Below are positions 35,351 to 42,979 of a stretch of 64,000 nt of DNA, piece after piece. The first letter of the stretch is position 1. The number at the start of each line of letters is the position of its first letter. The stretch comes from Chitinophaga japonensis (GTDB lineage: Bacteria > Bacteroidota > Bacteroidia > Chitinophagales > Chitinophagaceae), in contig NZ_VLLG01000003.1 of NCBI RefSeq assembly GCF_007830125.1, forward strand, positions 734,247-798,246, in the 5' to 3' direction. Under the pieces are notes generated by a model. It was given only the letters and a program-made list of their open reading frames with translations. It was not told the origin of the DNA and made no database searches. A program made the translations under genes and the position numbers.

Positions 35351-35403
35351 ATATTTAGCATTTTTTGTTTTATATTTTGCGCTTACTATAAAATGTCCAC
35401 TGT

Positions 35404-36252
35404 ATGAACAATCGTTTCCTCCGGATCGCCTGCCTGTTTGTGTTGATGTCCGCTACAGCGCATGCCGCCCGGGTAGATACTATCAGCATATTCAGCAAGG
35501 CGATGCATAAAAGCTATAAATGCGTGGTGATAACGCCGGATACCTATCATACAAAAAACGGCGAACGTTTTCCGGTGGTATACCTGCTGCACGGCTACAG
35601 CGGCAATTATGCAGACTGGACCCGGAAAGTACCCGGCCTGGCCGGCCTCGCGGATACCTATCAATGCCTGGTGGTATGCCCTGACGGTGGTTTCAGCAGT
35701 TGGTATTTTGACAGCCCGGTAGACAGCAGCATGAAATTTGAAACCTATGTGGGAACCGAGATACCTGCTTATATTGACAGCCACTACCGCACCCGCGCGG
35801 AAAGAAAATACCGGGCCATTACAGGCCTGAGCATGGGCGGGCATGGCGCGATGTTCCTGGCTATGCGCCACCAGCAAACATTCGGCGCTGCGGGCAGCAT
35901 GAGCGGTGGCGTGGATATCCGCCCCTTCCCGAAGAACTGGGACCTGGCGCAACGCTTAGGTGAGCCGGCTTCCCATTATGATAACTGGAATGATTATACG
36001 GCTATTAACCAGGCCTACCGCCTGAAAAACGGCGTCCTGTCTTTGATCATTGACTGCGGGGTAAAGGACTTTTTTATTGACGTAAACCGCCACCTGCATC
36101 AGCAGTTGCTGCAGCAGGGAATAGAGCATGACTATATTGAACGGCCCGGGGAGCATAACTGGGATTACTGGTCCAATGCTGTGCAGTACCAGCTATTGTT
36201 TTTTCACCGGTACTTCGAAAGTAGGAAGGAGGAAGTAAGAGGTAAGAAGTAA
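35404..36252 (+). CDS. Secreted esterase D-like alpha/beta hydrolase
   Basis: A 282-residue alpha/beta hydrolase of the esterase family (Esterase D/feruloyl-esterase-like). It has a signal peptide (ACLFVLMSATAHA), the oxyanion segment YLLHGYSGNYADW, and the nucleophile elbow GLSMGGHG with catalytic Ser. The Asp and His expected of the triad are probably in IDCGVKDFF and PGEHNWDYW. It would cleave acyl esters on sugars or short acyl substrates in the periplasm. The last ten residues (SRKEEVRGKK) and the stop are encoded inside an inverted-repeat arm, so the native C terminus may have been replaced. Confidence 0.87.
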   Translation: MNNRFLRIACLFVLMSATAHAARVDTISIFSKAMHKSYKCVVITPDTYHTKNGERFPVVYLLHGYSGNYADWTRKVPGLAGLADTYQCLVVCPDGGFSSWYFDSPVDSSMKFETYVGTEIPAYIDSHYRTRAERKYRAITGLSMGGHGAMFLAMRHQQTFGAAGSMSGGVDIRPFPKNWDLAQRLGEPASHYDNWNDYTAINQAYRLKNGVLSLIIDCGVKDFFIDVNRHLHQQLLQQGIEHDYIERPGEHNWDYWSNAVQYQLLFFHRYFESRKEEVRGKK

Positions 36253-36334
36253 GTTGTGGCGTTGCCTAATTGTCATCCATCCAACATCTTACTTCCTACT
36301 TCTTACTTCTTACCTCTTACTTCCTTCTTCCTGT
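36221..36334. repeat. 24-bp perfect inverted repeat of GTAAGA/CTTACTTC words
   Basis: The left arm 36221-36253 lies in the 3' end of the esterase gene. The right arm 36302-36334 is its reverse complement with 30 of 33 matches, the first 24 perfect. Extra CTTACTTCCTACTT words lie at 36289-36301. The arms are almost pure purine and pyrimidine tracts. Confidence 0.85.
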
Positions 36335-36335
36335 T

Positions 36336-36373
36336 AAAAAAGTGCCGCCGGTGGGAACACCAGCGGCTTTTTC
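36336..36373. terminator. Bidirectional terminator between esterase and SusD genes
   Basis: GCCGCCGGTG (36344-36353), a GGAA loop, and CACCAGCGGC (36358-36367) form a stem with one mismatch, flanked by AAAAAA and TTTTT. It fits an intrinsic terminator on either strand between the convergent esterase and SusD genes. Confidence 0.85.
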
Positions 36374-36407
36374 AAACGTGTGAAATGTAGATAGAGAGTA
36401 TAGTGGC

Positions 36408-38024
36408 TTATGGCTTATCCCACCACAGTCTCGTACCTCCGTTATCAGGCCCGCCTAATAACTGAATAGCTTTTTGTACTTCCGCCTGGTTGGCCGTGTA
36501 CTCTGCCTGCGGGAAGTTGATCCTTCTGATCTGTACGGAAGTGCTGATCTCGCCGTTGCTCAGGTTGTTCACCACGGGGAACAGCTTCGGATAGCCGGTG
36601 CGGCGGAACTCGGACCAGGCTTCCTGTCCTTCCGGGAATATAGCGATCCACTTTTGTGTAATGATGCGTTCCAGCTTTACGTCAAAGGAGGCGGCATCGT
36701 CCCAGCGGATCGTAATGGATGAAAGCGCCGGGGAGTTGTTGCCGGCATTTTTTGGATCTGTATAATCTGCCGGCGTGCTGGTAGCGTCATTGATATATTC
36801 TGTAGCCCTGTCTGCCACGCCCCATTGGGACAGGGAGGTGCTGATGCCTTTTTCATACAGCTCCTGTGCTGTACCGCCCGGGTTGCTCCAGTTGCGGAGC
36901 GCGGCTTCCGCCCGCAGGAAGAATACTTCCGCTGCCGTCATTAGCTGCAGGGGCGTAGCGTCTGCAAAGGTTTTGGTGTTCTTGTAGGCCAGGGTGGAAA
37001 AACCGCTGTAGCCCGGTTTGGCGGTAACATTGCTGCCTATACGGATGCCTTTATACTGGCCGGGATAATCAGATGCAGGGTCAAAGAACTTGCCGGTGCG
37101 CGGGTCGTCGTAGCCCACCAGGTAAGATTCCATGGAAGCGTTCATGCTGATATCGCTCCAGCCATCCTTATTGGTAATGGTGTACAGGGGATGCTTGATG
37201 CCGTAGCCGGATACCATTACATTGTCCGTATTCAATTCCAGCAGCCCGCCTTCATCTGCCAGCGCTTTTTCACCTTCCGCTTTCGCGGTCACCGGGTCTG
37301 CTTCCACGATGCGCATCGCCAGGCGCAGGCGCAGCGAGTTGGCAAACTTCACCCATTGCCGGTAGTCGCCGCCGTAGATCATGTCGAACTTGGCGAAAGG
37401 CGTAGCGCCGGGCTTTTCCGTCATGTAGGTCTTCAGGTTGGTAACGGCGGTGTCCAGCTCTTTGAAGAAGCGTTTGTAGATGCTCTCCTGGTCGTCATAG
37501 CCAACGGTGGTGCCGCCCTGCCCGTACTGGCTGTACGGAATGGGACCGTAAATATCCGTTACCCGGTGCATGGCTTCCACTTTCAGGATGAGGGCCACGC
37601 CCCAGAAATCCGGCGCTACCGTTTGCGCTCCCCTTCTCTTCACTTCAAAAATGGGAGCCATGACGCGGTTATAGGCCAGGCTGAAGGGGAAACCGTTCCA
37701 GCCGTCCACCAATGCATAGGTAAAGTTGTTGACGTTTCCCTGGAAAGGATTGGGCGACATCATATAACCGGAATACACATCGCCGATCAGGTTTTGCTGC
37801 AACTGGTATTCCCATACCGTATTGTTATAGTTATAGTAGATAGCGGATTGTATCTGCGGGTAAAAGCCGCCTATGAAGTTGAAGTCCGGCTTTAGCTGGT
37901 CTTCTGTAAGCCCGGTAGGATCGGTGTTGTAATCCTCGAAATTCTTGGTGCAGGCGCCTGCTCCCAGCAGTGTAGCCAGGGCCGCTACCGCCAGTGCTTT
38001 ATATTGATAGCTGATCTTGTTCAT
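36408..38024 (-). CDS. SusD/RagB-family nutrient-binding lipoprotein (pair 1)
   Basis: A 538-residue SusD-like lipoprotein of the SusD-like_2 type. The signal ends in LLGAGAC, with lipidation at Cys25, and SusD proteins sit on the cell surface over the SusC pore. The segments DFNFIGGFYPQIQ, VDGWNGFPFSLAYN and the C-terminal GGPDNGGTRLWWDKP are near-identical in layout to SusD 2 at 41343. The gene starts 25 nt after SusC 1, so they form one pair. Substrate is unknown; no enzyme gene accompanies it. SusD-like_2 members are often tied to non-glycan substrates such as peptides. Confidence 0.92.
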   Translation of the reverse strand: MNKISYQYKALAVAALATLLGAGACTKNFEDYNTDPTGLTEDQLKPDFNFIGGFYPQIQSAIYYNYNNTVWEYQLQQNLIGDVYSGYMMSPNPFQGNVNNFTYALVDGWNGFPFSLAYNRVMAPIFEVKRRGAQTVAPDFWGVALILKVEAMHRVTDIYGPIPYSQYGQGGTTVGYDDQESIYKRFFKELDTAVTNLKTYMTEKPGATPFAKFDMIYGGDYRQWVKFANSLRLRLAMRIVEADPVTAKAEGEKALADEGGLLELNTDNVMVSGYGIKHPLYTITNKDGWSDISMNASMESYLVGYDDPRTGKFFDPASDYPGQYKGIRIGSNVTAKPGYSGFSTLAYKNTKTFADATPLQLMTAAEVFFLRAEAALRNWSNPGGTAQELYEKGISTSLSQWGVADRATEYINDATSTPADYTDPKNAGNNSPALSSITIRWDDAASFDVKLERIITQKWIAIFPEGQEAWSEFRRTGYPKLFPVVNNLSNGEISTSVQIRRINFPQAEYTANQAEVQKAIQLLGGPDNGGTRLWWDKP

Positions 38025-38049
38025 CTTCCTTGTTTTTAGATTGAATTAC

Positions 38050-41000
38050 TTAAAAGGTCACGTTCAGGTTCAGGCCAAAGCTGCGGGTGGCAGGCAGGCT
38101 GAACACATCCACCCCGGAAAGCCCGTTGCCGGTAGACATGGTCACTTCCGGATCATAAGGCGCATCCCGGTGGAAGTAAACCAGGTTACGGCCGATCAGC
38201 GAGAGGCGCAGGTTCTTCACAAAGCTGTTCTTCAGCACGGAAGCGGGCAGGGAATAGCCCAGGGAAACTTCACGCAGCCTTACGGTAGTGGCGCTGTAAA
38301 TGTATTCACCACTCACGCCGGCGCGGCCGCCGATGGTTTTGTACCAGCTCTTGGCGTCTGCTTTGGATACCGGCTCCTTGGTATCTTCCGTTACGCCGTT
38401 AATATCCACACCGCCATTGGCGCGGGCATTGCCGCTGGCTTCAGATACGCCGTACTGGTCCAGCATGGCTTGCGTGAGCGAGAGCACCTGTCCGCCGAAC
38501 TTGCCGTCTACCAGGAAGTTCACAGAAAAATCCCTGATATTGAAGCTGTTGTTCCAGCCCAGTTGCCATTTGGGATTGGGATTGCCGATCCATTGCTGGG
38601 TAGCGCTTACCTTGGGTGTGCCATTGGTCCCTATTATTACGCGGCCCTGCTCGTCACGCTCCAGCACGGTGCCGTAAATGTCGCCGTAGGAGCCGCCTGC
38701 CTTGATCAGGGAGGTGTAGGAGTTGGAGCCCGGGTCGGTAAGGATGAACTGGTCTATATTGGGCGCCAGTTCCTTTACCTCGTTATTGTTCATGGAATAG
38801 TTAACAGTGGTATTCCATTTAAAGAATTTGGACTGCACCAGGTTGTAGCCCAGCATCACTTCTATACCGGAGTTCTGGATGTCGCCGGCATTGATATAGC
38901 GGAAGCTGTAGCCGGTGCCCGGCGGTACCGCTATCTGGAAGTACTGGTTGGTAGTGTTGGTCTTGTAATAAGTAAGGTCAAAGCTCAGTTGGTTATCCAG
39001 GAAGCGCCATTCCGTACCTATTTCCAGCGATTTGGTCTTTTCCGGTTTCAGGTCCGTGAAAGGCTGGATGGTATTGAAATCAAACGTACCGCCGGAAGTG
39101 CCCAGCTTGTTCACCGGGTGCGTTACATAGATCGGCACGGAGTTGCCCACTACGGAGTAGGAGCCTCTCAGCTTGGCATAGCTTACCGGTTCCGGCAAAT
39201 GGAACAGGTCGTGCAGGATAAAGGACAGACCTGCAGAAGGATAGAAGTAAGAACCGTTGGGCGTGAAGCTCAGGTTGGACGACCAGTCATTGCGCCCGGT
39301 GAGGTCCAGGAATACCAGGTCTTTATAGGAAAGGCTGGCGTTGCCGAACACCGCCTGCAACTGCTGGCGCCTGGCCGGTTCCGTATTGAACTGGCTGCCC
39401 GGCGTCATATTCTGCAGCACAAAGAAATTGGCTACATACAGGCTGCCGTTGTAGGAGTCTGCACGCAGACCCTTGGTGCGGGTATCGGTAATGCTGGAGC
39501 CCAGCAGGAGGTTCAGCTTAAAGTCATTGAAAGAGCGGTTCATGTTCAGGATCACGTCACCATAGAACTGGGTGGTGGTGAGGTTGTTCATGATGTAGCG
39601 GCCATTGGGACCTGCCAGTACGCCCTGCGTGCCGGCATAGATCTGCGCGTCGTAGGTATCGTTGGTACGGTCCATATTACCGCGGGCCTGTATATTCAGC
39701 CAGTCGTTGAACTCGTAGCGGGCGGAGGCGCTGAACAGCGTCCTGGTGCGCTCTGTCTGGCTGGTATTCCGGTTTACGATCCAGTATGGATTCTGCTGCA
39801 CGTCCTCGTTAAAGGGCCAGTTCTGCAGGTTGATCTGCCTTACGTCATTGAACACTTCATAATTGTCCTTGTACGGTTGCAGGTCCATGCCCCTGGGGAA
39901 CAGGTACAGGCCGGTGAGCGGGTTAAAATACAAGCCGGTTACCGGCGCGTTGTTTATTTTCTGTATGATCACGTTGGCGCTGCCATCCAGCTTCAGCCTG
40001 CCATCCAGGAAGCTGGCGCTTTCCCGGAAAGTGATGTTATGGCGGCGCAGGTCGTTACCGGGCATCACGCCTTCTGAGCGGGTGTTGGCGTAGGAGAAAT
40101 AGGTCTGCATTTTTTCCGTGCCGCCGGACAGGCCGATGGAATTGATCCAGGTGTTGCCGGTGCGGAAAAAGTCGTCCAGGTTATCTTTAGCGCCGTTAAT
40201 GGAAGGCCCCCAGCTATTGGTGGCTGCATCGGGGTCCTGCCCGTATGCGTCCTGGAACTTGGGTTTAATGGCTACCTTATCCATCATGAAGCTGCTGGAA
40301 AAATCCACTTTGGTAGCGCCGGCTTTTCCTTTTTTGGTGGTGATCAGGATCACGCCATTGGCCGCCTGGCTGCCGTACAGGGCGGAAGCGGAGGCGCCTT
40401 TCAATACGGAAATGCTTTCAATATCTTCCGGGTTCAGGTTAGAGATACCATCGCCCCCGTCGCGGCCGGGCGCATAGCTGATATTGCCATCGCCGCCCCA
40501 GGTGCTGTTGGGCTGCTGCACGGTGAAATTGGTCATAGGGATACCATCAATAACGTACAGCGGCTGGTTGCTGCCCTGTGCGGATTTGTTACCGCGCAGG
40601 ATCACCTTTACGGAGCCGCCCGCGCCGCCGCTGCTGCGGTTGATGTTCACGCCGGCCACTTTACCGTTCAGGGAGTTCATCAGGTTGGGGTCTTTGGCGG
40701 TAGTGAGCTCTTCGCCGCCTATTCTCTGCTGGGAGTAGGTGAGTGCTTTCGGCGCCTTTTTAACACCGAGCGCGGTTACTACCAGTTCATTCAGTCCCCT
40801 TACATTGCCCTGCAGGGTTACGCTCATGGTGCTGCTGTTGCCTACAGTGACTTCTGTGGCTACAAAACCGATGGAGCTGAACACCAGCACGTCGCCAGGG
40901 TTGGCGCTGATCTTAAACACGCCATCGCCGTTGGTTTGCGTGCCCTTGCTGGTGCCTTTTACCTGTACGGTCACACCCGGCAAAGGCGTTCCCTGGGCGT

Positions 41001-41154
41001 CACGCACGGTTCCTGTTATTTCCTGCTCCACGGCAATGTGAGCAAATGCCGGAGCGGCTGCAACGGCATGCATACGCGCATCCGCCGCCAGTGCGAGGCA
41101 GAGTACAATGCTGGCTGGTCTGCATGTCCATGTAAGACGTGATCTTCTGTTCAT
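38050..41154 (-). CDS. SusC/RagA TonB-linked outer membrane transporter (pair 1)
   Basis: A 1034-residue TonB-dependent transporter. After the signal peptide come a carboxypeptidase-D-like domain (ITGTVRDAQGTPLPGVTVQV, about 45-120), the plug with the SusC signature YVIDGIPM, and a 22-strand barrel ending in GLNLNVTF, whose final aromatic is typical. It has no STN domain, so unlike SusC 2 it should not signal to FecR. The pair with SusD 1 closely resembles SusC 2/SusD 2, which points to an in-place duplication of one transport system. It uses TonB/ExbBD energy. Confidence 0.92.
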   Translation of the reverse strand: MNRRSRLTWTCRPASIVLCLALAADARMHAVAAAPAFAHIAVEQEITGTVRDAQGTPLPGVTVQVKGTSKGTQTNGDGVFKISANPGDVLVFSSIGFVATEVTVGNSSTMSVTLQGNVRGLNELVVTALGVKKAPKALTYSQQRIGGEELTTAKDPNLMNSLNGKVAGVNINRSSGGAGGSVKVILRGNKSAQGSNQPLYVIDGIPMTNFTVQQPNSTWGGDGNISYAPGRDGGDGISNLNPEDIESISVLKGASASALYGSQAANGVILITTKKGKAGATKVDFSSSFMMDKVAIKPKFQDAYGQDPDAATNSWGPSINGAKDNLDDFFRTGNTWINSIGLSGGTEKMQTYFSYANTRSEGVMPGNDLRRHNITFRESASFLDGRLKLDGSANVIIQKINNAPVTGLYFNPLTGLYLFPRGMDLQPYKDNYEVFNDVRQINLQNWPFNEDVQQNPYWIVNRNTSQTERTRTLFSASARYEFNDWLNIQARGNMDRTNDTYDAQIYAGTQGVLAGPNGRYIMNNLTTTQFYGDVILNMNRSFNDFKLNLLLGSSITDTRTKGLRADSYNGSLYVANFFVLQNMTPGSQFNTEPARRQQLQAVFGNASLSYKDLVFLDLTGRNDWSSNLSFTPNGSYFYPSAGLSFILHDLFHLPEPVSYAKLRGSYSVVGNSVPIYVTHPVNKLGTSGGTFDFNTIQPFTDLKPEKTKSLEIGTEWRFLDNQLSFDLTYYKTNTTNQYFQIAVPPGTGYSFRYINAGDIQNSGIEVMLGYNLVQSKFFKWNTTVNYSMNNNEVKELAPNIDQFILTDPGSNSYTSLIKAGGSYGDIYGTVLERDEQGRVIIGTNGTPKVSATQQWIGNPNPKWQLGWNNSFNIRDFSVNFLVDGKFGGQVLSLTQAMLDQYGVSEASGNARANGGVDINGVTEDTKEPVSKADAKSWYKTIGGRAGVSGEYIYSATTVRLREVSLGYSLPASVLKNSFVKNLRLSLIGRNLVYFHRDAPYDPEVTMSTGNGLSGVDVFSLPATRSFGLNLNVTF

Positions 41155-41201
41155 ATGAATTTTTGGTTGAATTGTTCATAATCGGGCAATAGTTCCCCCC
41201 T

Positions 41202-41221
41202 CAGCGCAAGCGCTGTTTTTT
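41202..41221 (+). terminator. Short hairpin with T tract in + orientation between SusD 2 and SusC 1
   Basis: CAGCGC, AA, GCGCTG and then TTTTTT form a compact terminator-like structure on the + strand, inside a 188-bp spacer whose neighbouring genes are both on the - strand. It would stop antisense transcription. On the - strand the T tract precedes the stem, so it would not terminate the sus operon. Confidence 0.5.
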
Positions 41222-41342
41222 GTCGTTCATAACTTTAATCACTAGTGTTGTTGCTTGTGCACGGTCTGATCCCCGTGGGATACAGGATAGAGGTCGTGCA
41301 AGGAGAGGAGAGGTACTATCGTACTGGATAAGTTTTTTGATC

Positions 41343-42926
41343 TTATTCCCTGTCCCACCATAAGCGGGTGCCGCCATTGTCTGGTCCGCCCAGCGCCTGC
41401 AGGGCTCTGGCTACTCCCTGCGGATTAGTGGCGTATTCCAACTGGCAGAAATTGATGCGCCGGATAAATTGCTCCGTGGATATCTTCCCGTTGCTGTAGT
41501 TCAGCACCACGGGAAACAGTTTTGGATAGCCGGTGCGGCGGAACTCGGCCCAGGCTTCTTCCCCTTCGGGGAACATGGCGATCCATTTCTGCGTAATGAT
41601 GCGCTCCAGCTTTTGCGCCGGCGTGGCGCCGGGGTCCCAGCGTATCGTGATGTTGCTCAGGTAGGGGCTGCCGGCAGGCACATTGTTGTCGGCATTCTTC
41701 GGGTCCGTATAAGGCCGGGCGGTATAAGTATTGTTGCTGGCGTAGGCGGCATATTTGTCTTCCAGTTGGTACTGCGCAAAGGAAGCCCGGATGCCTTCGT
41801 TATAATTGCTGCCTGCATCACCGGCGCCTTCCCAGCCATACAGCGCCGCTTCTGCTTTCAGGAACCAGGTTTCGGCTGCCGTCATCAACTGTATCTTGCC
41901 TTGCTCCAACTGCCGGAGCGACAGCTTGGAAAAGCCGTTGTAGGTATCCCGGCTGGTAATGTTGATACCATTACGGATACCATTATACGAAGAGTCACGG
42001 CTGTCGGAATACAGGAAATAATAAGGCAGCCGCGGATCGTGATAGCCGGTCATAATGGACTCCATGGGCGCGCCCATGCGGATATCGTTCCACTTGTAGC
42101 AGATCACGAACAGCGGGTGGGCCACGGGGCTGATATTGATGTTGAAATTGTCGGCCGGGCCGGAAAGCAGTCCCAGCGGGTGTTGCAGGGCGGCCTCGCC
42201 TTCAGTTCGCGCTTTGGCAGGATCTACTTTTGAAATGCGGATGGCCAGGCGCAGGCGCAGGGAGTTGGCAAATTTCACCCATTGCGCGTAATCTCCGCCA
42301 TAGGCCAGGTCAAAGGCGGTGAAGTTCCGCTGCGGGCGGGAAGCGTACAGCGTCAGCGTATCAATGGCTTCGGAAAGGTCCCGGAAAAATGCGTTGTAGG
42401 CTTCCTGCTGGCTGTCGTAATCAATGCTGCCATCGGGATTGATAATGCCGTACTTCGTATAGATCACCGGCCCGTATACATCGCTTACCCGGTGCATGGC
42501 CACTACGCGTAGCAGTTGCGCCCAGGCATAGAAATCGGAGTAGCGCCCTTTTGATTTTTCCTGCACAAACCTGCAGTTGGGCATTACATTGCCGTAGGCC
42601 ACGGTCCATATATGGTTGTTCCAGTTGTCCAGCAGGTCGTAGGTAGTATTGTTGCGGTTGGATTCAAAAGGCGTGGGCGTCATCATGTAGCCGGAGTAAA
42701 CATCCCCGACGAGGTTTTGCTGCACCTGTGCGGTAGCGGGGTCATTGCTCACCATGATGTTGAGCATGGTTTGCACCAGCGGCTCGCCCAGCAGTTTGAG
42801 GTCGGGCTTCAGCTCGTCCTCGTGGAAATCATAGGGGTTCTTGTTGATGTCCTCAAAGCTTTTGGTGCAGGCGCCCAGCAGCGCTGCATACAGGAATAAT
42901 GCGGTAATGGTCACACGTTTGGTCAT
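41343..42926 (-). CDS. SusD/RagB-family nutrient-binding lipoprotein (pair 2)
   Basis: A 527-residue SusD-like_2 lipoprotein. The signal ends in LLGAC with Cys20 as the lipid site. Key segments mirror SusD 1 (KPDLKLLGEPLVQ at the N terminus and the ending GGPDNGGTRLWWDRE), so the two are recent paralogues. It lies 51 nt after the SusC 2 stop and is the partner of that STN-bearing transporter. The next sus pair is 188 bp downstream on the same strand, so the four genes may share one transcript. The substrate is not evident. Confidence 0.92.
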   Translation of the reverse strand: MTKRVTITALFLYAALLGACTKSFEDINKNPYDFHEDELKPDLKLLGEPLVQTMLNIMVSNDPATAQVQQNLVGDVYSGYMMTPTPFESNRNNTTYDLLDNWNNHIWTVAYGNVMPNCRFVQEKSKGRYSDFYAWAQLLRVVAMHRVSDVYGPVIYTKYGIINPDGSIDYDSQQEAYNAFFRDLSEAIDTLTLYASRPQRNFTAFDLAYGGDYAQWVKFANSLRLRLAIRISKVDPAKARTEGEAALQHPLGLLSGPADNFNINISPVAHPLFVICYKWNDIRMGAPMESIMTGYHDPRLPYYFLYSDSRDSSYNGIRNGINITSRDTYNGFSKLSLRQLEQGKIQLMTAAETWFLKAEAALYGWEGAGDAGSNYNEGIRASFAQYQLEDKYAAYASNNTYTARPYTDPKNADNNVPAGSPYLSNITIRWDPGATPAQKLERIITQKWIAMFPEGEEAWAEFRRTGYPKLFPVVLNYSNGKISTEQFIRRINFCQLEYATNPQGVARALQALGGPDNGGTRLWWDRE

Positions 42927-42946
42927 ATCAGCGATATTTAGTCAGC

Positions 42947-42979
42947 AGACCGGCCAGGTTTTTAAAACCTAACAGGTCT
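42947..42979. repeat. 33-bp palindrome at SusC 2 gene end (copy 2)
   Basis: The same palindrome as 1781-1813, in the same orientation, with three substitutions (AGACCGGCCAGG, central TTTTTAAAA, CCTAACAGGTCT). Its right arm overlaps the TAG stop of SusC 2, which ends at 42978 on the - strand. Two of the three changes weaken the stem pairing. Confidence 0.8.

Noticed and set aside
38017..40077. Open frame of 686 codons on the + strand opposite SusC 1
   Set aside because: It is antisense to a clear TonB-dependent transporter, with low-complexity composition and no domain. It is a coding shadow.
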